A stretch of DNA of 64,000 nucleotides from Insolitispirillum peregrinum (GTDB taxonomy: Bacteria > Pseudomonadota > Alphaproteobacteria > Rhodospirillales > Rhodospirillaceae), in assembly GCF_042665255.1 (NCBI RefSeq), contig NZ_JBHTCD010000025.1. The stretch is one strand, 5' to 3'. Made by a program: the position numbers and the translations under genes. The stretch's first letter is position 1. Each line of letters starts with the position of its first letter. The notes under the pieces are model-generated. The model made no database searches and had not been told where the DNA came from. It worked only from the letters and a program-made list of their open reading frames with translations. Below, piece by piece: positions 57,809-64,000 of the stretch.

Positions 57809-60487
57809 ATGTCTGCTCGCTGGTTGATGCGTCTCGTCCCCTTTTTGCTGACCGTCCTGATCAGCTGCCTGGCCCTGTGGGCCTGGTGGCGGGGTGAGCA
57901 CGAGATTGCCAGGCAGGTGGAAAGCCGGGTCGAGCAGGAAGTCAGCCGGCTGGAGGCCAGTTTCCGTCGGGCCATGCGCAGTCAACGGGCGACGCTGATG
58001 GCATCGCAAGGTCTGGTGGTCAGTCAGCCGATGCTGTCCACGACGGAATGGCGCCTGTTTCATCAGAACCTGATGACCCCGGAAAGTCAGGGTGGCCTGC
58101 GGAGTGTCTATTTCTTTCAGCAGGTGACCGACGAGCGGCTTCCCCGGTTGGTGCTACAGCAACGGGCCCTTCATGATGGGGCGTTTGTTCTGCAAGGTGA
58201 TTTGGCACAAGGGGGCAATCACCTGATTGCCGTGTTGGGGGCCTCGCTGGGTGGTCCTGCGCCGCTGTCCCACAACGAAGCCGACGATCCGCTGCTGCAA
58301 TCGGTTTTGGGGACGGATTTGCTGGCTGCCGGAGTGATTCTGCCCGACCCGTCGGTGGTGCAGGACGCCATCAAGGTGCAGCAGTCCCGCATGACGGGGC
58401 GGTTGCCGGTGGCCCTGCAAAGTGGTGTGTCCCGCAACAGCCTGTACCTCGTCCCTGTTTTCCGCGATGACATGGGGCGGGAAACGGACCAGCCCCCAGT
58501 CTTGCGCGGCGTGCTGGTCGGCCTGTCGGACATGGCGGTGGTTGCCCGGCAAGCGGCGACCACCGATGATGGTCATCTGGCGGTTGCCGTCTTTGATCTG
58601 GGCGTGGGCTTTGGGGACCGCAACGGTGCCAGGGACCGTGTACGGGATCTGGTGTGGAGCAACAATGACGGTTTTAACTGGCAGGCTCCACCTCTGACGA
58701 CGGCGGGCACGGACCAAAGCACGCGGGTCTTTTTTGCCGGGCGGACGTGGGAAATCCGGGCGGTGGCCCTGCCCGAAGCCTATGGGCAGCAAGAGCAGCG
58801 CGCCGCCAACATGATCCGCAGTCTGGGCGGGATTGTCATAGCCTTTCTGGTCGGGGGGATTGCCTGGCTGCTGGTATCGCGCGGCGATCTGGCCGAAGCC
58901 GAAGTGGCAGACATCAGTATGGCGCTGGAACATTCCGAAGCCCGCTACAGCCGCCTGTTCCGCTATAACCGGGCAGTGGAAATTCTGGTCGATCCGGCCA
59001 GTGGGGCGATTGTTGACGCCAACGAGGCGGCGGCGAGCTTTTACGGTTGGCGGCGTGACCAGCTGTGCATGATGAACATTTGTGACATCAATGCCCTGAA
59101 CCCGGAAGAGGTCCGGGCTGAAATGAACAAGGCCCAGAAGGAACTGCGCAGCGACTTCAATTTCCGTCACCGCCTGTCTTCGGGGGAGGTGCGGGATGTC
59201 GAAGTCTATTCCGGCCCGATCGAGGTTGATCTGGGCGATGGGCGTGGTATCCGGTCCCTGCTGTATTCGGTGATCCACGATGTCAGTGAACGGCGACGGG
59301 CCGAGCGGGCGTTGACCGCATCCGAAGCCCATTTCCGGGTGCTGTTCGAAAAAAGCCCGCTGGCGATCCAGATCATCAACGCCGAAGGTCAGACCATCCG
59401 GGTGAACCACGCCTGGGAAGAGCTGTGGAAGCAATCGTCAGCATCGGTGATCCGCGGAGGACGCACCCTGCTGAACGATCCGCAGTTGATCGAAAACGGT
59501 GTTGCCGACTGTCTGCGGACCGCGCTGACCGGGCAGATGGTCGAAATCCCGCCGTTCAGTTATGCCCTGCCGGGTCTGGGGGCGCATCCGCTGTGGATGC
59601 ATGCCTTTGCCTACCCGATTACCGGCCCGGCCTCCGCCCGCGATGGCAACAACGATCTGCCGGGTGATGTGATCATCATTTATGACAATGTGACCGATAA
59701 TTTCCACCAGCAACAGCGCCTGAAGCGGACGCTGGAGGACTTGCAGCGGTCGAACGAGGAACTGGAACAGTTCGCCTATGTCGCCTCGCATGACCTGCAA
59801 GAGCCGCTGCGGATGGTGTCCAGCTACCTTGGCCTGCTGCGCAAGCGGTACGGTGACGACATGGCCCCTGACGCGCGGGAGTTCATGGACTTTGCCCTCG
59901 ACGGGGCGCACCACATGCAGGAACTGATCCGCGATTTGCTGGATTATGCCCGCGTCGGGCGGGTGGTGGACGAAAATGGTGTGATCGACAGCCGGCGGGC
60001 GGTTGACGAAGCCCGCGCCGAGCTGGCGGTGGTCATCGAGCGCACCGGGGCGAAAATCAGCGATGGCTGGTTGCCGCAGGTGGCGGTTGATGCCGGTGAA
60101 CTGACCCGCCTGTTTGTCAATCTGCTGGGCAATGCGCTGAAGTATCACAAGCCCGATGCGGCGCCGGAAATCCACATCGAGGCCCGCCGACAGGGTGCGA
60201 TGTGGCGTTTCAGCGTTGATGACAACGGCATTGGCATCGACCCCGAGCATCACGAAAAGATTTTCAAGATTTTCCAGCGCCTCCATGGCGGCGGCACATC
60301 GGGAGGAACCGGGGTCGGGCTGGCGATTTGTCGCAAGATTGTCGAGCACAACGGCGGCCAGATCGGGGTGCAGTCCCAGCCGGGAAGCGGCTCCAGTTTC
60401 TGGTTCACCCTGCCGGTTCACAACGATGATGGCAGCCCGGCCAGTGGCCCGGAAAATCCGGCAGCGATGCGCGCGACCGAGATGTGA
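57809..60487 (+). CDS. CHASE-domain sensor histidine kinase
   Basis: An 892-residue membrane kinase. TM1 is at about 9-27, the periplasmic CHASE domain at about 50-300 (RAMRSQRATLMASQGLVV, SVYFFQQVTDERLPRLV) and TM2 at about 335-355. Two PAS domains follow (about 385-500 and 515-630), the second with IQIINAEGQTIRVNHAWEEL. The H-box EQFAYVASHDLQEPLRMV has His661, and the ATPase domain (about 750-880) includes LLGNALKYHKP and GGTGVGLAICRKIVEHNGG. This H-box type is common in phytochrome-like kinases. No response regulator follows directly, so its partner is either the upstream HD-GYP protein or elsewhere. Confidence 0.92.
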   Translation: MSARWLMRLVPFLLTVLISCLALWAWWRGEHEIARQVESRVEQEVSRLEASFRRAMRSQRATLMASQGLVVSQPMLSTTEWRLFHQNLMTPESQGGLRSVYFFQQVTDERLPRLVLQQRALHDGAFVLQGDLAQGGNHLIAVLGASLGGPAPLSHNEADDPLLQSVLGTDLLAAGVILPDPSVVQDAIKVQQSRMTGRLPVALQSGVSRNSLYLVPVFRDDMGRETDQPPVLRGVLVGLSDMAVVARQAATTDDGHLAVAVFDLGVGFGDRNGARDRVRDLVWSNNDGFNWQAPPLTTAGTDQSTRVFFAGRTWEIRAVALPEAYGQQEQRAANMIRSLGGIVIAFLVGGIAWLLVSRGDLAEAEVADISMALEHSEARYSRLFRYNRAVEILVDPASGAIVDANEAAASFYGWRRDQLCMMNICDINALNPEEVRAEMNKAQKELRSDFNFRHRLSSGEVRDVEVYSGPIEVDLGDGRGIRSLLYSVIHDVSERRRAERALTASEAHFRVLFEKSPLAIQIINAEGQTIRVNHAWEELWKQSSASVIRGGRTLLNDPQLIENGVADCLRTALTGQMVEIPPFSYALPGLGAHPLWMHAFAYPITGPASARDGNNDLPGDVIIIYDNVTDNFHQQQRLKRTLEDLQRSNEELEQFAYVASHDLQEPLRMVSSYLGLLRKRYGDDMAPDAREFMDFALDGAHHMQELIRDLLDYARVGRVVDENGVIDSRRAVDEARAELAVVIERTGAKISDGWLPQVAVDAGELTRLFVNLLGNALKYHKPDAAPEIHIEARRQGAMWRFSVDDNGIGIDPEHHEKIFKIFQRLHGGGTSGGTGVGLAICRKIVEHNGGQIGVQSQPGSGSSFWFTLPVHNDDGSPASGPENPAAMRATEM

Positions 60488-60515
60488 AGGATTGCGGTTC
60501 CCGCCATTGGCTGTT

Positions 60516-60560
60516 AGACCATCGTGCGCGGGATCCGGAACAGACGTGATGGTCTTTTTT
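60516..60560 (+). terminator. Rho-independent terminator after the CHASE kinase
   Basis: Arms AGACCATC (60516-60523) and GATGGTCT (60548-60555), followed by TTTTT. It ends the signalling gene block before prfC. Confidence 0.75.
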
Positions 60561-60643
60561 CAGGCATGATGTCCTGTAGCCTGAACGGGCCGGGTCTGTG
60601 GTGATCTTTTGCTGTTTGTTTTCTCCCATCGGGACCCTTGCTC

Positions 60644-62224
60644 ATGAGTTCCCTTCCCCAAGCCGTCTCGCGGCGGCGCACTTTTGCGATTATTTCGCAC
60701 CCGGACGCCGGTAAAACGACCCTGACCGAAAAGCTGCTGCTGTTCGGAGGTGCCATTCAGCTTGCCGGTGCCGTCAAGGCCCGCGGGGAACAGCGTCGCG
60801 CACGCTCGGACTGGATGAAGGTCGAACGCGAGCGTGGCATCTCGGTGGCATCGTCGGTGATGACCTTCGATTATGCCGGCTGCACGTTCAACCTGCTCGA
60901 CACGCCGGGCCACGAAGACTTTTCCGAAGATACCTATCGCGTGCTGACCGCCGTTGACAGCGCGGTGATGGTGATCGACGCCGCCAAGGGGATCGAAGAG
61001 CAGACCCGCAAGCTGTTTGAAGTCTGTCGTCTGCGCGATGTGCCGATCATTACCTTCATCAACAAGATGGACCGTGAAACCCGCGATCCGTTCGAGTTGA
61101 TGGACGAAATCGAACAGACGCTGGCGCTGGACGTGACCCCGGCCTCGTGGCCGATTGGCATGGGCCGTGAATTCCTCGGGTGTTATGACCTGTGGAAAGA
61201 CAGTCTGGTGCTGTTGTCGCGTACCAAGGGGGGCCTGCCTGACGCGGGTGAGCCGTGCAGCGGGATTGATGACCCGATGCTGGATGCCCAGTTGCCTGCC
61301 CATGCGGTGGAAAAGCTGCGCGAAAGCGTCGAAATGGCCCGCGCCCTGTGCCCGGCCTTTGACCCGGAAAGCTATCTGGCCGGTCACATGACCCCGGTGT
61401 TTTTCGGTTCGGCGGTCAACAATTTTGGTGTGCGTGAACTGTTGCAGGGGCTGGCCGACCAGGCGCCGCCGCCGCGTCCGCAGCCGACCGCCCAGCGGGC
61501 GGTCGATCCATGCGAGGAAACCGTCTCGGGCGTGGTGTTCAAGATCCAGGCCAACATGGACCCCAAGCACCGCGACCGTATCGCCTTTGTGCGTCTGGCT
61601 TCGGGGCACTTCAAGCGCGGGATGAAGCTGAAGCACATCCGCTCGGGCAAGCAACTGACCATGCACAACCCGGTGATGTTCCTCGCTCAGGACCGCGAAG
61701 TGGCGGAAGAGGCCTTCCCCGGTGACATCATCGGGGTGCCGAACCATGGCAACCTGCGCATCGGTGACGCCTTGACCGAAGGTGAAGATCTGGTGTTCAC
61801 CGGCATTCCGTCCTTTGCGCCGGAACTGCTGCAAAAGGTGCGCCCGACCGACCCGCTGAAAGCCAAGCATCTGGGTCGCGCCTTGACCCAGCTGGCTGAA
61901 GAGGGGGCCGCGCGGGTGTTCAAGCCGCGGATCGGTGCCGACTGGATCGTCGGGGTGGTTGGTGCCCTGCAGTTCGAAGTGATGGCCGACCGCATCCGGA
62001 CGGAATACGACGTGCCGGTGGTGTTCGAACCGACCAGCCTGTATACCGCCCGCTGGCTGGAAAGCGATGATCCGCTGGCGCTGAAAAAGCTGCTGGACGG
62101 TAACGCCGGGGCCATTGCCGACGACCATGATGGCTCGCCGGTGTTCCTGGCGCGCAATGCCTGGCATCTGGACAAGGCGGTGGACGATCATCCGAAGGTC
62201 CACTTCCTGAAGACCAAGGGCTAG
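60644..62224 (+). CDS. prfC: Peptide chain release factor 3
   Basis: A 526-residue translational GTPase. The G domain has G1 SHPDAGKTTL near 18, switch/G2 RERGISVASSVMTF near 65, G3 DTPGHEDFSEDTYR near 85 and G4 NKMDRE near 140. The C-terminal RF3-specific part includes FFGSAVNNFGVRELL near 250, VVGALQFEVMADRI near 435 and the ending DHPKVHF. RF3 removes RF1/RF2 from the ribosome after peptide release. ATG 60644 starts MSSLPQAVSRRRTFAI, normal for the family. It appears to be a single-gene unit between a terminator and repeats. Confidence 0.97.
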   Translation: MSSLPQAVSRRRTFAIISHPDAGKTTLTEKLLLFGGAIQLAGAVKARGEQRRARSDWMKVERERGISVASSVMTFDYAGCTFNLLDTPGHEDFSEDTYRVLTAVDSAVMVIDAAKGIEEQTRKLFEVCRLRDVPIITFINKMDRETRDPFELMDEIEQTLALDVTPASWPIGMGREFLGCYDLWKDSLVLLSRTKGGLPDAGEPCSGIDDPMLDAQLPAHAVEKLRESVEMARALCPAFDPESYLAGHMTPVFFGSAVNNFGVRELLQGLADQAPPPRPQPTAQRAVDPCEETVSGVVFKIQANMDPKHRDRIAFVRLASGHFKRGMKLKHIRSGKQLTMHNPVMFLAQDREVAEEAFPGDIIGVPNHGNLRIGDALTEGEDLVFTGIPSFAPELLQKVRPTDPLKAKHLGRALTQLAEEGAARVFKPRIGADWIVGVVGALQFEVMADRIRTEYDVPVVFEPTSLYTARWLESDDPLALKKLLDGNAGAIADDHDGSPVFLARNAWHLDKAVDDHPKVHFLKTKG

Positions 62225-62225
62225 A

Positions 62226-62328
62226 GCAGTGAGCGCAAAAGTGGGAACCGGTTTTGCGCAAAATCACTGCGGCATTATAAAAGGCAGTGAGCGCAAAAGT
62301 GGGAACCGGTTTTGCGCGGAGTCACTGC
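62226..62328. repeat. Tandem pair of REP-like palindromes
   Basis: Two 45-base copies (62226-62270 and 62284-62328), 58 bases apart start to start. Each has outer arms GCAGTGA and TCACTGC and an inner pair GCGCAAAA and TTTTGCGC around GTGGGAACCGG. They differ at only a few bases beside the right arm. Related single copies are at 5556-5604 and 50030-50072. Confidence 0.85.
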
Positions 62329-62340
62329 GGCAAAACAAAC

Positions 62341-62384
62341 GCCTGGACCAGCGTACGTCAGGTTTAACGCACGCTGGTCCAGGC
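62341..62384. repeat. Module B palindrome
   Basis: GCCTGGACCAGCGT and ACGCTGGTCCAGGC are near-perfect arms around a short centre containing TCAGGTTTAACGC. This is the most symmetric copy of the module also present at 5620-5661, 19709-19728 and 49974-49993. Confidence 0.8.
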
Positions 62385-62465
62385 AAGGCTTTTGCCGGGG
62401 TTATAAACGGGGCTGTTCTTTCCGGCAGGAGAGGGCGGCCCCGTTGCCTGTAAGGGCAGAACACC

Positions 62466-63929
62466 ATGAAAGGGATGGCCACCATGACGCCTGTTATTGC
62501 TGATCCTGCCCTGTTGGCCCATCCGGCGCTGGCGGCTGCGGCGGATCGTCGGGAAACCTGCTGGTTCAATCCGCGATGGCAACCGCTGGCCGAGGCCCAA
62601 AAAAAGCTGCCGGTCGATACGGTCCTGATTGATGGCGCCGAGGCTCGTCTGGCCCGCTGTGCGCCGTTGATGGCGGCAGCGTTTCCGCTGACCGCCGGGC
62701 AGGGGGGCATTCTTGAGTCTCCATTGCTGCCTGCGCCTGCTTTGCATCAGCATCTTGAGCGGGCATGGAACCGGCCATTGCCGGGGCACCTGTGGCTGAA
62801 GGCCGATCATGCCCTGCCGGTGTCGGGGTCGATCAAGGCGCGTGGCGGCATTCACGAGGTGTTGAAGGTCGCGGAAACGGTGGCTCTGCGGGCTGGCCTG
62901 TGGGCCGGGCCGGAGGAGAATACCCGCCGTCTGTTGTCGCCAGAATGCCGGGCCGAATTCCAGCGCCACGAAATCGCGGTTGGCTCGACGGGAAATCTGG
63001 GGCTGAGCATCGGGATCATGGCCGTCCGGCTGGGATTTTCAGCCGCCGTCCACATGTCGGCGGATGCCAAGGGGTGGAAAAAGGCTCTGCTGCGCGAAAA
63101 GGGCGTGCGGGTGGTGGAGTACGCCGAGGACTACAGCGCCGCTGTTGCGCAGGGGCGGCAGCAGGCGCAGGCCAATCCGCTGTGCCACTTTGTGGATGAT
63201 GAAAACTCGCTGGACTTGTTCGCCGGTTATGCGGTGGCTGCGCGGCGGTTGGCCGGGCAATTCGCGGTCAGCGGAATTGTTGTTGATGCTGATCACCCGC
63301 TGTTTGTCTATCTGCCGTGCGGGGTGGGCGGTGGGCCGGGCGGTGTGGCCTTTGGCCTGCGTCAGCAATTCGGCGACGCGGTCCACTGCCTGTTTGCCGA
63401 GCCGGTCGAGGCTCCGTGCATGCTGCTGGGGATGGCCAGCGGGCGGCATCATCAGGTGGCGGTGCAGGATTTGGGCCTGAGCGGTCAAACCTGTGCTGAT
63501 GGTCTGGCCGTCGGTCGGGCGTCGGGCTTTGTCGGTGGGGTGATGGAGCCGTTGCTGAGCGGGATTTTCACCGTCAGCGATGCACATCTGTTGCAAATGG
63601 TGGTGGCCTTGCAGCAGGCCGAAGGGCTGATGGTCGAGACGTCTGCGGTGGCCGGGGTGCCGGGGATTGGCTGGGTCAGCGCGCCGCAGGCTGCGGGATG
63701 GCGGCAGGCGCATGGGCTGACCGATCAGCATTTGCAACGCGCCACGCATCTGGTGTGGTCAACGGGCGGTTCGATGGTTCCAGTCGACGAACAGGAACGG
63801 ACACTGGCCGCTGGTCAGGCGTACGGCCCGCTGGAGTATTGGGGCTTTGAGGGGGAGCAGCCAAACCCGTTCGTTAGAGTATCCGTGATTAGCAAGGCTT
63901 TTCCTTCTGCCACATCCGATCGGCTTTAA
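62466..63929 (+). CDS. dsdA: D-serine dehydratase (D-serine ammonia-lyase), 3' end altered by an IS element
   Basis: A PLP-dependent D-serine dehydratase. The PLP lysine is in VSGSIKARGG near 122, the phosphate-binding loop is GSTGNLGLSIG near 177, and LPCGVGGGPGGVAFGL near 282 and HLVWSTGGSMVP near 435 are typical. It converts D-serine to pyruvate and ammonia. The family ends soon after this last motif (about 440-450 residues), but here the frame runs to 487 residues and its last part overlaps the antisense IS110-type transposase gene. The natural end therefore seems replaced. ATG 62466 is used; ATG 62484 with AAAGGG is an alternative. Confidence 0.9.
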   Translation: MKGMATMTPVIADPALLAHPALAAAADRRETCWFNPRWQPLAEAQKKLPVDTVLIDGAEARLARCAPLMAAAFPLTAGQGGILESPLLPAPALHQHLERAWNRPLPGHLWLKADHALPVSGSIKARGGIHEVLKVAETVALRAGLWAGPEENTRRLLSPECRAEFQRHEIAVGSTGNLGLSIGIMAVRLGFSAAVHMSADAKGWKKALLREKGVRVVEYAEDYSAAVAQGRQQAQANPLCHFVDDENSLDLFAGYAVAARRLAGQFAVSGIVVDADHPLFVYLPCGVGGGPGGVAFGLRQQFGDAVHCLFAEPVEAPCMLLGMASGRHHQVAVQDLGLSGQTCADGLAVGRASGFVGGVMEPLLSGIFTVSDAHLLQMVVALQQAEGLMVETSAVAGVPGIGWVSAPQAAGWRQAHGLTDQHLQRATHLVWSTGGSMVPVDEQERTLAAGQAYGPLEYWGFEGEQPNPFVRVSVISKAFPSATSDRL

Positions 63930-64000
63930 GGAGAGAGTTTGCGAGCAGGACGAGCTTTCTCATGATGGCGACGATAGCCACTTTCGGAGGCTTTCCCGCT
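63889..64000 (-). mobile_element. IS110-type transposase, C-terminal end (cut by the right edge)
   Basis: On the minus strand a frame from the edge reads AGKPPKVAIVAIMRKLVLLA, then NSLLKADRMWQKEKPC, and stops with TAA at 63891-63889. The KPPKVAIVAIMRKLVLLANSLL pattern is the usual end of IS110/IS116/IS902 transposases (Transposase_20 part). The rest of the element lies beyond the window. Its end inside the window cannot be placed exactly but lies between the conserved dsdA sequence (about 63810) and 63889. Confidence 0.8.

Noticed and set aside
60560..62203. A 547-codon minus-strand frame
   Set aside because: It is antisense to prfC, which has all GTPase motifs; the composition is His/Arg/Gln-rich as in other shadows.
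62226..62328. Possible CRISPR array
   Set aside because: Only two palindromic copies with a 13-base gap and no cas genes; REP-like elements explain it better.

Overview
The window is high-GC DNA (noticeably AT-richer only in a few intergenic stretches) from an alphaproteobacterium. Evidence for this is the type of tRNA-Met, tRNA-Thr and tRNA-Phe genes, the TctABC, TRAP and DUF4169 gene content, the CHASE and DUF3369 signalling proteins, and a set of GCGCAAAA/ACCGGTTCCC-type intergenic palindromes. A Rhodospirillales-like free-living bacterium fits best, but the sequence alone does not fix genus or species. No rRNA, CRISPR array or prophage is visible. One IS element, of the IS110 type, is cut by the right edge.

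Layout. (1) 1-8543, minus strand: a tellurium/stress (ter) locus in the order terE, terZ, terA, terB, terC, HAD phosphatase, terD, two TerY-like vWA proteins, a vWA protein with a C-terminal zinc ribbon, and the first 22 codons of a further gene cut by the left edge. Divergent from it (8985-11822) are an ATP-grasp ligase, an OxyR-type peroxide sensor and a methyltransferase. (2) 11878-11954 tRNA-Met, then an iron-siderophore module (12024-18334): a TonB-dependent receptor facing a four-gene Fec-type ABC transporter across a shared control region. (3) 18326-22308: csaA, an RpiR regulator, a mosaic repeat island, a DUF4169 protein, an AbrB-type membrane protein, a small protein behind a highly structured leader, and tRNA-Thr. 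(4) 22374-34083, mostly minus strand: the homoprotocatechuate meta-cleavage pathway (hpaG1, G2, E, D, F, H, I) with its own TRAP transporter, an MFS protein and two HpaR-like MarR repressors. (5) 34238-41969: a GlcG/HbpS-like protein, a TctCBA tripartite transporter with a second AbrB protein, and a divergent TctDE two-component system followed by a periplasmic binding protein. (6) 41988-60487: a Sel1-repeat protein, tRNA-Phe and a dense signalling block of a kinase-less sensor, a 1358-residue hybrid kinase, two response regulators with HD-GYP (c-di-GMP phosphodiesterase) domains, a multi-PAS kinase and a CHASE kinase. This block is interrupted by a minus-strand set, chaC, an extensin-like lipoprotein and dacB. 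(7) 60644-63929: prfC and dsdA, with dsdA running into the IS110-type element.

How it works together. The ter genes, OxyR and the ATP-grasp enzyme form a stress-response neighbourhood. The hpa block should take up 4-hydroxyphenylacetate or homoprotocatechuate by the TRAP system and convert homoprotocatechuate to pyruvate and succinate semialdehyde. No hydroxylase (hpaBC) is present. Both MarR repressors appear to share one operator type. The signalling block pairs sensor kinases with c-di-GMP-degrading outputs.

A mosaic family of short intergenic repeats recurs at six places, mixing the same modules in different orders. A palindrome-rich leader before the small gene at 21821 and mirrored promoter elements in the siderophore module are the other main signals not explained by genes.
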